Assembly (NCBI GenBank): GCA_965153355.1
Contig: OZ231127.1
Coordinates: 26,598,001-26,662,000 of the forward strand
Source: Flaccisagitta enflata
Taxonomy: Eukaryota > Chaetognatha > Sagittoidea > Aphragmophora
Direction of reading: 5' to 3'
Length of the DNA stretch: 64,000 bases
The position numbers and the translations under genes are program-made. Below the pieces are notes generated by a model, which saw only the letters and a program-made list of their open reading frames with translations, made no database searches and was not told the DNA's origin. Below are positions 1-12,447 of the stretch, piece after piece. Each line of letters begins with the position of its first letter. Positions within the stretch are counted from its first letter, which is position 1.

Positions 1-2007
1 ACAGTTCCAAGATCATGAAAAAGGTCATCAACAACTTCTTCATTAAGGGTAGGAACGTTTGCTCAGCTGTTTCAGGGATAAAGCATCATGGAAAAAAGTT
101 GGCTGAAATTTTCAATGTGCTCAATACTGAACTTTTTTGTTACAAATGCTTGAATAGTGATTATACCAAGTTGGTTCAGCATCATAAGACCCAAAATAAC
201 AAGATTGACCATTTTTTGTCGCATTAAGAATCTTCATTAATTCAGGATTAAGAATACCATGATAGAAACTTTAATTACGCAAACAAAAGAGCCTGTACTT
301 GGCTGTACTCTTGGGGATTGAACAATATAACAATGCTGATTGCAAATCTATCTTCAGAAAACATTTCAATTAATCCTGAATAACGCTGTAGTTCTATAAA
401 ATTGGCCTATTTAAATAATAGATTTGTATTTTGATGTCTATGAATTGTTATAGATTTGTATAGGTATGTATTACAGTTGTGTGCAGGTTGTCCCATACCT
501 GTCACACTGAAATGTCAATCTTAATCTAAAATGCCCAGGGCTGACCTCTAGATGTATTGTCCAAGGGTTATTTTAGAAATCCTCAGCTTTGTCTCAGATG
601 TTCAAGGTACAGATGCGAAGAGTACACGTATATGATGAGAGGTGTGGAGGGCCCAAAAGCTATAGCAGCCTCTTGATGGACAACCAACTTACCAACAAAC
701 CAACCAACCAACAAACAAATCAATTGACCTAGTATTGAATAGCAACTGACAAAAAGATATTCCTTCAAATCAAATCAAATGCCACCGAGACAACTTATAG
801 TCATTTATACTACACACCTGTAAAAAATAGGAGGTAAAGAAGGGCCAAAAGTACAGGGAGTACCACGCCAAACAGGACCAAAGAAAACAATTCATCTCAG
901 CTTTTACAAATGGTAAAATGATTCTGTAAACAGGTTCAGACAGCTCTTGAAAAACAATTTTTTTATCTGCATTTTGCCAAAGGTTCATTAAACAAACTGA
1001 ATCCTTTTGTATTGTCTAAAGCAAAGTATAGTTTTTACTCTGAGTTTTTGCTTGTTTTGTTGTGTAATGTGTAGAATCCTTTCATCCTACTGTCATTTCC
1101 AAACAAAAGGTGCTACAATCCTGGCAATGGTCTTGAATAAAAGATATTGTGAGGTGGAATCGTACCTGTGCAAAAAATGAAAAATTGTACAATATTGACT
1201 GGGTCCAGAGATGTTTTTTTTGTAAGTTTCATCACAAAAAAGTTTCATGTGCATTAACCATGCCTTTGATAACTATATTGAATGACACAATTTTGACAAA
1301 GGTCATGAGGGAATCCTATTCTTTCGTGTCCTAGCATAACTGACAAACATTTCTGACCATTTTTTGTCATCAAAATCTGTAAATGGCATGGAAAATCTAA
1401 GGAAAAACCTTGTACTGGGGTAGACATTACCATTTTTTGCTAAAAAAAGGCATTTTTTCATGGTTTTCCTAAAGATATATGATACCCATAACTAGCAAAA
1501 GTCTGTATCATTCAAGAATCATTTAAAGTTATCTCTAAAAATCAGTTTTCAGAAATGATTTTGCATTTCTAGAAGCAGATATACATCTCTTTCTTTTGTC
1601 CTGTTTGATGTGAAACACCCGGTGCAGGCGGTTTAAGCAACCCCCAAGCCCTCAATAGCTAAGTTTCATCCTCTATTCAAAATGGATAGTGGGATTATGA
1701 TGACTAAATGTGTTATTTACAGTCCACCAGGCCACACAACTAGCAAATGCCAACTTATGATCGCATGTTCAAAACAAAACACAGAATTATGTCAAGATAC
1801 CCAGCTTAAGGGCAATGACACTATACCCCCTTTGCTTCACACTGTATCAGTCATTTTCACATTTCATCACACATTTATGTTTTCCTTTAAATTCGCCTAA
1901 TTGCAAAAACAATAAAATTTGATTATGCAAATACTTAAAAATCACTGCTATTTGGCGTGCATCATTTCTATTGCCCTGTGGTTGATTTTGACGTTATTTT
2001 AGAATAA
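1..2007. other. No gene or repeat recognised
   Basis: AT-rich unique-looking sequence. Short open frames lack recognisable motifs or splice-supported extension. Confidence 0.5.
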
Positions 2008-2196
2008 AACAAGGCCGTATACACGGCTACCAAAGTCGCGTGCGGGTGGGCAGAGGCAGTGATAAAAAAAGGTAATTGCGCAGGAGCAGTAAAGCAAAAA
2101 ACGCCTGTTAACGCCGAAAAAAGCTAACGCGGACCGACTGACGGACCAACCAACTGACATAGCGGGTCATAGAGTTGGGTAGCACGCGACTAAAAA
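2008..2196 (-). repeat. Palindrome-ended short repeat
   Basis: AACAAGGCCGTATACACGGC at one end and AGCACGCGACTAAAAA at the other, GTGGGCAGAGGCAGT inside. Confidence 0.7.
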
Positions 2197-2460
2197 ACAA
2201 AATACAGCTTTTTTGAGTGTGAAAAAGATTTTTTTCATAGTTGATGACATATAAGACCCTTTTTTATGCAAATGATATAAATAACATCGAGGACAAAGCA
2301 AGTGACAGATTTATCTAAACTATGGCTATCACTCTTTCATGTCAAATAACATGCAAAATGAAATAAAACAGGTGTTGTGAGGTATCAAATGAAAGCCCTT
2401 ACAGTTCTGCATCGGTTGATACCCATAATGGGGAGTTTGATGAGAACAAAAATTTTCATC
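2197..2460. repeat. Old dispersed repeat fragment
   Basis: GAGGTATCAAATGAAAGCCC and neighbouring bases recur in inverse orientation at about 11350-11430 with comparable spacing (GATGCA, ATGGGTATC). Class unknown. Confidence 0.4.
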
Positions 2461-3497
2461 CTACTTCCCTATTAAGGGCTTCATTGCCTTCCCCTAGACC
2501 AAAGATAATCAAGTTGTTCTTTTTTCGTTCCCTTTGATGGAATTCATTTGGAGCAGATGAGAGGATTTGTGGTGACACGGCAGAATTTTTTCTTAATTCA
2601 TCCATTCCTGTCTCTAATTTTGCGACAAGATCTTTCAAATTCTCAGAATCATCCTTTGATGATTGATCATGCTTTTGCTTTTCTTCCTACCACATCCAGT
2701 CAACATTCATGATTCTTTTATCCTGATCTTCCAAACAATTTCTAGATGCTGCCAGTTGAGCTTCCAGACTTTTTATTTCTTGCTTCAACAAAATTTGCCC
2801 CTCGTTCATTTCTACCTGCTCCTTTGCAATGTCTAAAAGGTGAGAGGCCCAATGCTTCTTCATTGCTTCAGCTGCTATTCCCCCATTGTCAAGAACTGCC
2901 TTGGTAACAGCCTTGGACACCATGCTGTTAACTTTCTCACTGATACCTTCCATCAAGTCGTTCACCTTCCCACCAACAGATGAAATTTCCTTACGCATAT
3001 CAGCAAAAACAGAATTTGTCACCTCCTGAATCTTTTTCACCTGAGACAATTCCTTTCTCAGATTCTCAATACTGTTCTCTTCAGCTGGGGTTGTTTCAAC
3101 ATCAATTTTTTGTTTTCCTTTCCCTTTTGGAGGCATTTTCTTTATTTCGATTTCTTAAAGGCTGGCAAAAACGATTTTGTCCCAAAGTGCCAAATTAAAG
3201 TTCGTGTGAAAGGAAAGAAACCCGGTCAACGGTGGAATGGAATTTCGATTTGATTTGATTGTTTTGGTTAAGAAATGGCGAGAAAAAAAAAAGATTCAGA
3301 TTTGATTGAGGGAGGAAACAGTTTTAGGGCAAAAAGACAATGAAGATGGGAGAGTTGAACGTGGAGATTGAGATATGTTGTAGAGCAGAATTTATTACGT
3401 ATGCATGTGAAATTTTGAGAAAATCCGTTAAAGTTTTTTGCCGTTCTCTTAATTTTTTACGGAGCACGGAGAAAAACGTGTTTCAGGATTCCAGTCG
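2461..3497 (-). pseudogene. Truncated inverted copy of the ORF1 element
   Basis: Matches 7415-8447 from the 5' UTR to mid-ORF1. ORF1 starts at 3136 but a TGG-to-stop type change and indels break it near 2687 (ends NVDWMW), and a second open piece covers 2638-2456. The copy keeps its 5' end and lacks the 3' half, the opposite of ordinary 5' truncation, so a deletion or rearrangement removed the rest. Confidence 0.85.
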
Positions 3498-3664
3498 ATT
3501 TTTTTTTTTAAGTCTGCTGGTTTAAGTCTGCTGGTTTAAGTCTGCTGGTCATCTTATTCATTTCTTATATTTCTCCCTATTTAGTCATGTTGATTAAAAA
3601 GATACAATAAGGAGTCAGGTTAATTCAGTTGTTTATGTCACGCACGCGACTTATAGGTGTTGGC

Positions 3665-4285
3665 TAGACCCATTTTTTCCCAAGACTTTTCTAGCTAGAA
3701 AGCATAGTACAGCGCCATATTGTCAAAAAGTCCATCTGCTACCATTATGTAAAAAGAAAAAAACAATTTTCAAAATTCTTGGCTTGATTCTCGAATGTCA
3801 AAATTTTCAAAAAGTATAGAAAAACCAAAATTTTAAGATGAAAATTTTTGAAATCTGATTGCAGATTCAGTTTCCTCATGAAAAAGTAGGTACACAAAGT
3901 ATAATTCTTTTCTTCAAATTCTGATGCGAACATGATAAAAAATTTATTTTAAATTCAAATAAGCGAACAAAAGAACAATTTTGCATTTTTCATCGTTTTT
4001 TTTTTTAATATTTGAAAGGCTTCTGCTAAAAATATTAAAAAAAGAAGAGCACTTTCTTTTCATACTTTTTCTCAAGGAATCTGAATCTGCAATCAGATTT
4101 CAAAAATTTTGATTTAGAAATTTTGATTTTTCTATACTTTTTGCCAATTTTGATGTTCGGGAATCAAGCCAAAAATTTTGAAAATTGTTTTTTCTTTTTA
4201 CAATATGATAGCAGATGGACTTAGCAACTATATGGCACTGTACTATGTTTTCTAGCTACAAAAGTCTCGGAAAAAAATGGGTCTA
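3665..4285. mobile_element. hAT-like non-autonomous element with 8-bp target duplication
   Basis: Inverted ends TAGACCCATTTTTT, similar over about 200 bp per arm. Perfect 8-bp duplications GTGTTGGC flank it (3657-3664 and 4286-4293). Removing the element restores the right end of a palindrome-ended repeat (GCGACTTATAGGTGTTGGCCTTGTT). An 8-bp duplication points to hAT. No coding capacity. Confidence 0.75.
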
Positions 4286-4348
4286 GTGTTGGCCTTGTTT
4301 TCTTTAGTGGGAAGAATTTCACAAAAAAATAAGTAAAGGGAAATAAAA

Positions 4349-4632
4349 AACAAGGCCGGATACACGGCCAATCCGTAGTCGCTGCTGGTGGGCAGGGGCA
4401 GTAATGCGGGTGGGCAGGGGCAGTATGTGAGTGGGCGGTGGCTGTATTGACGCCAGGTAGGAGCTGTGATGGTCAGAAATCCGTTTTTCAGTCGATTTTG
4501 CGTCATTAAATTTTCGCGTTCCCTATACATACATACATACATACATACATACATACATACATACATACATACATACATACATTCATACATACTACAGACC
4601 CTCTTATAGAGTCGCTAGGCAGCGACTAAAAA
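4349..4632 (-). repeat. Palindrome-ended short repeat with (ATAC)n inside
   Basis: AACAAGGCCGGATACACGGC start, GTGGGCAGGGGCAGT twice, an expanded (ATAC)n block at 4525-4585, and AGAGTCGCTAGGCAGCGACT end. A further fragment of the same family follows to about 4690. Confidence 0.7.
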
Positions 4633-4690
4633 GGCCGGATACACGAACAATTGCCGTGGCGGACGCATGCTGAAATAGCCGCAAAAGCTT

Positions 4691-6850
4691 TGATGGTCAG
4701 CGGTACCCGTGCGCTTCCTAAGTAGATTGTGATTGAAGTTGAAGGAGGGACCAGGGCAGCGGCTCCGAAGGGGGTCTATGACCTACAGGGTGTCCCAAGT
4801 CAGTTGTAACATAAAGAATCGACATATCTCTGCTTCTAAGTCCTCAAAAATGATTTTGAAAACAGATCTATGGAGATCTAGATTTGCACGTTTTGTTATA
4901 CCAAACTTCAACTTGAATTTTTGGATAGTTGCCAGTCAGAAAAATATCAAATAAGTGGTAACATTTAGTGGAAAATTATCTTTTTTATAGCTGTATTTGG
5001 AAGTAGCTGACTTTAACCGTCTACCATTCTTTGACAAATTGATCTAAAAATTGTCTCAATTGAAAGATGTTTATACATATTGAAAGATGTTTATACATAC
5101 TGAAAGATGTTTATACATAGATTGTACATCTGCTTTGAAATTTTTGAAAATTTTGACAATTAATGACTTTATTGATGATTTTGGTCAAAGATTGTCAAAA
5201 TCAAAAGGGATAATCTGAAAAGAATTAATGAAAATCTTGCAAAATTTTAAGAAACTGTTAAATCTTTTTAGTAATCTAAAATCTATGACAAATTATCTGC
5301 CATTTGAGACCAATCGCAGGGTTTTAGCTCAATTGGTTAAAAAATGCTAAGCAGTTAAAGACAGCTACTTCCAAGTACAGTAAAAAGTAAAAAACCAAGA
5401 AAAGACATGGTCAGAAATCACTTGTGTATTTCAAAGAAATGTGGACCCTAGACAAATGCTCCAATTGTCATGAAATTTTGCATGCAAAAAGTGCAGACCA
5501 AGATCTTTTTAGATCTTTTTTCGGAAATTGATTTGATGACTTAGAAGCAGAGATATGTCGATTCTTTATGTTACAACTCACCTGGGACACCCTGTATGCT
5601 CACACAAATATGGAGAATTTTTTCCTTCCCCTTCAAGCAATTGAAATTGGAGTTTTTGAGCTGAGATTTGGGCATCCAGGCAGGGATTTGGGCCACTGGG
5701 ATATGGGCCTCAAGGCTGGGATGTGGGCCACTGGGATTTGGGCCTCAAAGCTGAGATCTTGGCCTTGAGGCTGAGATTTGGGCCGAAAGATTGAAATTTG
5801 GGCCTTTTGGGCAGCGGCCCCGAAGGGGACGAAGTCCTGTAGAACACAGGGGGACTTTCTTTCGTCCGTTCGTTTTTTTGTTCATTCGTTCATCCCCCCC
5901 CTCATCAGGCCCCTCAGGCCCTAAATTTGGCCTCTGAGACCTCAAATTAGGCTTCTCAGGCTTCAAATCCAAATTCTTAGGCCTCAAACCTGGCCTCTCA
6001 GGCCTCAAATCAAGCCTCTCAGGCCTCAAATCCAAGTTATCAGGCCTCAAACCTGGCCTCTCAGGCCTCAAATCCAAATTCTCAGGCCTCAAACCTGGCC
6101 TCTCAGGCCTCAAAATAGGCCTCTCAGGCCTCAAATCAGCTAACTAAGCCTCAATTCATTGCTCTCAGGCTTCAAATCAGTCCTCTGACCTTTCAAGCCT
6201 TAATCCAGCATTCTCAAGCCTCAAGTCAGCCCTCTCAAGCTTCCGATTGGCATTCTGAGGCCCTACATCAGCCTTCTTAGACCTTAGTTTAGGCTCTTAA
6301 AGGCCTTCAGTAGGCCCTCTATAGCATCTCATCCACTCCTTCAGGCAGGACGAACGAAAGTCCCCCTGTGTTCTACAGGACTTCGTCCCCTTTGGGGCCG
6401 CTACCCTGCTTCCCCTCACTCCATTTCACAATCACTCAAAGCAGGGCAACGGGTATCGCTGACCACATATTGCCCTTGTTTTTCACTCTCTTCACTCTTT
6501 TGCTCTTTTTTTTCCATTCTGATTTCGCTTTTGAATTGGATTAAAAACACAACCACGCAACTCACGCCTCTGTTCTGCTCACATGGATGGGATTTGGGCT
6601 TTGAGAATGGGATCTGGGCCTCGAAGCAGGGACTAGGGCCTCAAGGCTGGAATTTGGAGATCAAGGCTGGGTTTTGGGCCTCGTGACTTAGATTTAGGCC
6701 TTGAACCACAATAAAGTCAAGGGTGGAAAGGACAAACAAAGAAGGAGAAAATCCCCCATATGTATGGAGGCATAGGTAATCGACCCCTTCGGGGCCGCTG
6801 CCCAAAAGCAAGCATAATACTAATTTCAATCGATAACTATGATATGCCCG
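4691..6850. mobile_element. Inverted-arm minisatellite element, composite of two nested copies
   Basis: Outer copy: left arm 4691-4783 continuing at 5597, with (GGGATTTGGGCC) minisatellite 5650-5790, and a right arm ending CCCCTTCGGGGCCGCTGCCC near 6806. An inner copy at about 5811-6465 has arms GGCAGCGGCCCCGAAGGGG...CCTGTAGAACACAGGGGGAC in opposite orientations around a second minisatellite (about 5925-6345, CAGGCCTCAAAT units), and ends GGGTATCGCTGACCACAT. No protein. Confidence 0.6.
4786..5594. mobile_element. TA-flanked fold-back element (Tc1/mariner-like MITE)
   Basis: Inverted ends CAGGGTGTCCCA with near-perfect similarity for about 65 bp (through CATATCTCTGCTTCTAAGTC) and weaker pairing inward. 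TA on each side (4784-4785, 5595-5596). It is inserted in an inverted-arm minisatellite element: related copies read GACCTATGC without interruption. Confidence 0.78.
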
Positions 6851-7414
6851 GGCTATGGGCTCCAAAAATGTCGCGGACACACGACTCTATACATTGCGTA
6901 CATTGAGTCGGTCTGTCGGTCAGTCCGTTACATTGTTAAATTGTGAACTTTTCTTTGGTGTTGTAGGCCATTTTAAGGAGCGTTAGCGTGAAGTACAGTA
7001 ACACCAAAGTTCCTCTGTGTAAGACGGAACTTGGGGCCGACTTACTGGTTTGCTCAAGCCTGCACGCGTCCCCCGTGCGTGTATTGCATTGAGTATCTTC
7101 TAAGCATTGAGAGTCAGTGTTTCTATATAGAGTATCTTTTAAGTATTCGATTGATCAAGGCCACAGTATGGACTCAGCTATTGTGTGGTATGGGGCCTTG
7201 AGAAATGGGAGAAATGGCATAGCGGCCCGGAGACCAAATTACACTTATATCAGAGACCCCGACTTTATCATTAACCTAGGAAGATGAATGATAAAGCCAG
7301 TGTCAGTTATACGATGATAAGCAATACTTAACTTGTATACTCAAATAATATAACAGCGAAAGGGAACAATGCTCGGAAAGGTTACAAATTTACAATGTAT
7401 CATTGAAGCTTTGA

Positions 7415-9874
7415 CCGACTGGAATCCTGAAACACGTTTTTCTCCGCGCTCCGTAAAAAAATTAAGAAAACGGCAAAAAACTTTAACGGATTTTCTCAAA
7501 ATTTGACACGCATACGTAATAAATTCTGCTCTACAACATATCTCAATCTCCACGTTCAACTCTCCCATCTTCATTGTCTTTTTGCCCTAAAACTGTTTCC
7601 TCCCTCAATCATATCTGAATCTTTTTTTTTCTCGCCATTTCTTAACCAAAACAATCAAATCAAATCGAAATTCCATTCCACCGTTGACCGGGTTTCATTC
7701 CTTTCACACGAACTTTAATTTGGCACTTTGGGACAAAATCGTTTTTGCCAGCCTTTAAGAAATCAAGTTAAAGAAAATGCCTCCGAAAGGGAAAGGAAAA
7801 CAAAAAATTGATGTTGAAACAACCCCAGCTGAAGAGAACAGTATTGAGAATCTGAGAAAGGAATTGTCTCAGGTGAAAAAGATTCAGGAGGTGACAAATT
7901 CTGTTTTTGCTGATATGCGTAAGGAAATTTCATCTGTTGGTGGGAAGGTGAACAACTTGATGGAATCTATCAGTGAGGAAGTTAACAACATGGTGTCCAA
8001 GGCTGTTACCAAGGCAGTTCTTGACAATGGGGGAATAGCAGCTGAAGCAATGAAGAAGCATTGGGCCTCTCACCTTTTAGACATTGCAAAGGAACAGGTA
8101 GAAATGAACGAGGGGCAAAACTTGTTGAAGCAAGAAATAAAAAGTCTGGAAGCTCAACTGGCAGCATCTAGAAATTGTTTGGAAGAGCAGGATAAAAGAA
8201 TCATGAATGTTGAACGGATGTGGCAGGAAGAAAAGCAAAAGCATGATCAATCATCAAAGGATGATTTTGAGAATTTGAAAGATCTTGTCGCAAAATTAGA
8301 GACAGGAATGGATGAATTAAGAAAAAATTCTGCCGTGTCACCACAAATTCTCTCATCTGCTCCAAATGAATTCCATCAAAGGGAACGAAAAAAGAACAAC
8401 TTGATTATTTTTGGTCTAGAGGAAAGCAATGAAGCCCTTAATAAAGAAGTTGTTGATGACCTTTTTCGTGATCTTGGAACTGTTATAACAAGTGATGAAT
8501 ATCAATGCTTCAGAGTTGGGAAGTACAACAGTCAAAATTACCGACCACTTGTCATCAAACTGCCAAATGCCATTATCAAAAATGATATCTTAGCCAGAGC
8601 AAAAATGCTTAAAGGCAACGAAAAATGGAAAGGAGTGAGCATCACCCATGATTTGACAAAAATGCAGTGCGCTGAAGAGAAAACAAATGAGCTTCTTCTC
8701 CGACAAGAAGCTGACAAAAGGAATGAAGGCCTATCACCAGAGGAAAAGCTTAGAAAAATTTGGAAAGTTATTGGTGGACGTGGATCAAGAGCTTTGGCTT
8801 TTCGTCCTCTTTAATCACAACCTAAGTGGCCCTTATTCTGCAACAACAACAACAATAACAGAAATGACAATGACATTTTTTTCGACAAATTAACATTTTC
8901 AACAATGAAATCATCACTAATGGAAAAAACAATGACACAACAATGGAAAAACCATCTTATAGTGCATCAAACAACAAAAACAACAATTACAACACCAATT
9001 CAAGAAACATCCCTCAGTGCAGTGCCGGCAGCATGAACATTTCTACCAAACTTCCTACAAGAAATTTTCACCTTGAAACCATCGGGCAATTCAACATTAA
9101 CGGCCTGTTTCTTTCAGGCCGTTGCCGGTATGTTTCTATCCTTCACTGTTTCTATAGGGATGAACCAAACGCCGATGGACAAGATTCTGCTGGGGTTTGT
9201 CTGCCGCTGTCTTCTTTCTTTTACAGATGGATTCAATTGCGATTGAGCTGGGCAGTGCTGAAGACATCAGGAACAGCAACAGCCACAACAAGGACATCAA
9301 CAACAACCACGACAACAACAGCGGCAACAACAACCACATCAACAACAACAATAACAACAACAACAAACAGCAGCATCAACAATCACAGATCAATGACAGT
9401 GTCAACGACTGCGTCAATGATGGCGACGGCTGCGGCGACAGCTGCGGCGACAGCTGCGGCGACTGCTGCGGTGACAGCTGCGGCGACAGCTATGGGGACC
9501 GCTGTGGCGACAATTACGGCGAAACAAATATAAACAGCAACGGCGATAGCAGCGGCGACACCAAAAACACCGATGATATTGGAACTATATCAATAATGAC
9601 GATGACAATGACAACAACAGCAACAAAATAGGCGATATCAGCAACAACGACAATGACAACAACAATGACAACATCATATTATTGGAATTGTTTTGGGACT
9701 ATTAGGATCTAAAAACAAACTAAAATCTATCAACTTGTGAATACGTGAAGAAATCAAACAATATCTTACGTTTAAGGTTTTTGTACTAACAGCAACCATT
9801 TGTTTGGACCCCTTAGGGGTCTGTGTTGGTTGCTATACATTATATTATATTATATTATTATATTATATCACACA
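7415..9874 (+). mobile_element. ORF1-only non-LTR element (HAL1-like)
   Basis: Contains a 5' UTR, an intact ORF1 (7777-8814), a CAA/GCGACA-rich 3' region and a terminal (ATATT)n tail at about 9838-9874. The 5' boundary (CGACTGGAATCCTGAAAC) is fixed by comparison with the inverted copy at 2461-3497. No reverse transcriptase follows ORF1. Near the tail a hairpin CAACC...GGACCCCTTAGGGGTC...GGTTG is visible (9795-9834). Confidence 0.7.
7777..8814 (+). CDS. Non-LTR retrotransposon ORF1 protein (coiled coil plus RRM-like domain)
   Basis: 345 residues, intact. In LINEs, ORF1 protein is an RNA-binding chaperone that coats the element RNA. Residues about 1-15 are basic (MPPKGKGKQK); 20-200 are heptad-rich coiled coil (SIENLRKELSQVKKIQEV, LLKQEIKSLEAQLAASRN); 205-290 match the RRM-like core (RKKNNLIIFGLEES, YQCFRVGKYN, RPLVIKLPN); 290-345 form the C-terminal domain ending RALAFRPL. 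The ATG is in good context (AAAATGCC). Start and product agree with the inverted copy. It may be transcribed from its own 5' UTR. Confidence 0.88.
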   Translation: MPPKGKGKQKIDVETTPAEENSIENLRKELSQVKKIQEVTNSVFADMRKEISSVGGKVNNLMESISEEVNNMVSKAVTKAVLDNGGIAAEAMKKHWASHLLDIAKEQVEMNEGQNLLKQEIKSLEAQLAASRNCLEEQDKRIMNVERMWQEEKQKHDQSSKDDFENLKDLVAKLETGMDELRKNSAVSPQILSSAPNEFHQRERKKNNLIIFGLEESNEALNKEVVDDLFRDLGTVITSDEYQCFRVGKYNSQNYRPLVIKLPNAIIKNDILARAKMLKGNEKWKGVSITHDLTKMQCAEEKTNELLLRQEADKRNEGLSPEEKLRKIWKVIGGRGSRALAFRPL

Positions 9875-10639
9875 TCTGTCACGAATGTCTTTGCATAATT
9901 TCCTCCCTTACATCTGGACTATGGAACTGCTCCTGCCGGACCATCCGCGACTTAAGCTGACATAAAACTCCTCACCTATTATTAGATTTTGGCATCCCCA
10001 TCACGGTCACCAGTGACAGCAAATACACATGAGTTCTTGACCGCGCGCGCCGCGATATGTGGTGCAATTTTTAGTCGCGTGCACGCGACCCTTCAATCCG
10101 CTTTTGTCTGTCCGTCGGTTGGTCTGTCTGTCTGTTTGTTGGTCCGTAACACTTTTACTTTTTTTATCAATTCTATTTCTTTAAGTCAATAAGTCATGTT
10201 AGGTCATATACAGTCAGTGGACAAAACGATATATGTAGATATGTCAACACCATGAGTTATTTCAAAGAGTAAAGATATTTCATTTTGAAGAAATATATTA
10301 GTACACTGAAATATTTCAGTGGGGTGAAATCAGAAAATTTCAGCAGGCTGAAATATTTCAACAGGATGAAATATCTTAGCAGAGTGAAATATTTCAATGA
10401 AATGAAATCATGATATCATATCATTCAAAACATTAACTTATGACAATGTACTGTAGATGTCGTCTAGATTTGGAATTATGGGGGCCCTCATATCCTAACT
10501 ACCATTTGTGCCAATGAAATGAAACTGTGTGTATAATGCTTATGTTCTATTAAGTTGATGATGGGGTATGGCAGCTTTGTGGACAGAAAATTTTTTGAAT
10601 CTACTAGATCAAAATCCCTCCATTGAAACAACTGCACAA

Positions 10640-10740
10640 ATTGGTCTAGTGGTTAACTCACTTAACTTCAAATCTATCTTAGTCAGTTTATATCTTTAAA
10701 GGTTCCAGCTTTGAATCCCAGGCTGGTTTTGCAATAAAAG
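10640..10740 (+). repeat. Possible tRNA-derived relic
   Basis: TTGGTCTAGTGGTTAACTC resembles a tRNA A box and AGCTTTGAATCCCAGG a B box 75 bp later. It does not fold as a tRNA by eye. Confidence 0.25.
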
Positions 10741-11723
10741 CAAATTGATGAAGCTGAAATTCTGCCATAAAAGTGATTGATTTTAATACTTTAAACTAAA
10801 AGTTAATTTTTGTAAAGTATGCCATAGGGGGATGCCATACCCTATCGTAAACCCTTTAGGGTCTAAAACTTTTTTACCCTTCATGGTGACCTATCATCCC
10901 ATGATATATCTTCTTTGAAGATGAAGGCCTTTTTTCCCTTTAATCACTAAAAATCATAACCATAACCATATATAGTATAAATTCTCCTAAATCCCACCCC
11001 CCTAATTAGGATAAAGGGGCTCAACTAGGGATATGGACACCTTGGTTCTCTTTTTTCAATTAGGTCAACTCTAACCAAAATTGGGCTGAGTTGATGGTCC
11101 CGATCAATGCCAGAAGACAGCTCTAACAACACCCTTTCCCTAAATATTCATTATTTCTAAATAAAAAATTAAGATATTTATTTTTTAAGATAGGAAAATA
11201 TGACACATTTAGTAAAAAGTATATGCCTAAGGAATTTTGATAGTGTTTCAAAAGACCACAGTTTAGGTATGTATGTGTATGTAATGGAAGCTTACACTAT
11301 ATATATGTAGCAATGTAAACGAAAAAATTTTTTTTTCTTCAAACCCCTCATGACCGGTATGAGTCGATGCAATATGGCAAGGGCTTTCATTTGATACCTC
11401 ATAACACACATTTTTTGGTATTTTATGTCGTTGTGACTAAAAAGTTGTAAAATTGCCCTAATGGGTGTTTCTGCCTACTTTTTCTCTATCACCATCACTC
11501 TCTTCTTGGGCTTTTCAATGGAGAAGATTTGCCAAAAAAAGACCATAATTATTGTTTTTTTGTGGGGGAAAACGTAAAATACCCATTTTTATCAAAAAAA
11601 GGCATTAAACAAGTGCTTTAACATCAATTTACAACAAATAATGGGAAAAGGCCCAACCATGAAAAATGCCAAATTCATATGACAAGCATGTAGAATTAGA
11701 TGACTACACTTCTTATCTCTCGT

Positions 11724-11731
11724 TGTTGTTT

Positions 11732-11777
<46 letters not shown>

Positions 11778-12232
11778 CGTTGTCATTGTTGTTGTCGTTG
11801 TTGTTGATGTTGTTGTTGTCGTTGTTGTTGATGTTGTTGTTGTCATTGTTTTTGTGGTTGTTGTTATTGCCCTTGTTGTGGTTGTTGTTGCTGTTGTAGT
11901 TTTTGTGGTTGTTGTTATTGCCCTTGTTGTGGTTGTTGTTGTTGTTGTTACTTACGTTATTACTGCTTTCATTTTTGTTGTTGTTGTTGTTGTTGTTGTG
12001 GTTGTTGTCAGTTTTGCTATTATTGTTTTTATAATTTTTGTTTTAGCTAAACATTGTAGTCATTGTTGTTATTCTCGTTGTTGTTTTGATTGTTGTTTTT
12101 CTTGTTCTTGTTATTGTTCTTATTGATGTTGTTTGCATTGTTGTTGTTGTTGTTGTTGTTTGCATTGTTGTTGTTGTTGTTTGCATTGTTGTTGTTGTTG
12201 TTTGCATTGTTCTTGTTGCTGTTTGCATTGTT
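11724..12232 (+). repeat. (GTT)n-rich array with interruptions
   Basis: About 500 bp dominated by TTG/GTT triplets, with later GTTTGCATTGTT sub-units (12130-12230). Open frames here only mirror the triplet repeat. Confidence 0.9.
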
Positions 12233-12447
12233 GCTCTCGATGTTTTTTTTTCTTTTTGTTGCAGTTGTTTACGGTGGGGATGTGGAAGCGGTCAAATCTT
12301 ATGCCGCTTCCACCGCTTCCGCTTCCGCTTCCGCTTCCATTTTGTAGTTCAAATACTAGTAGCTATCCCACCCATCAAAATGGAAGCGGTCAATTGCTTC
12401 CACATCCCTAGTTTACGGTCTTTGTTGCAGTTGTTAACGGTCTTTTT

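Noticed and set aside
9197-9631. Asn/Asp/Gly/Cys-rich open frames after ORF1
   Set aside because: They follow CAA and GCGACA repeats; codon content is explained by the repeats and no second retrotransposon domain is visible.
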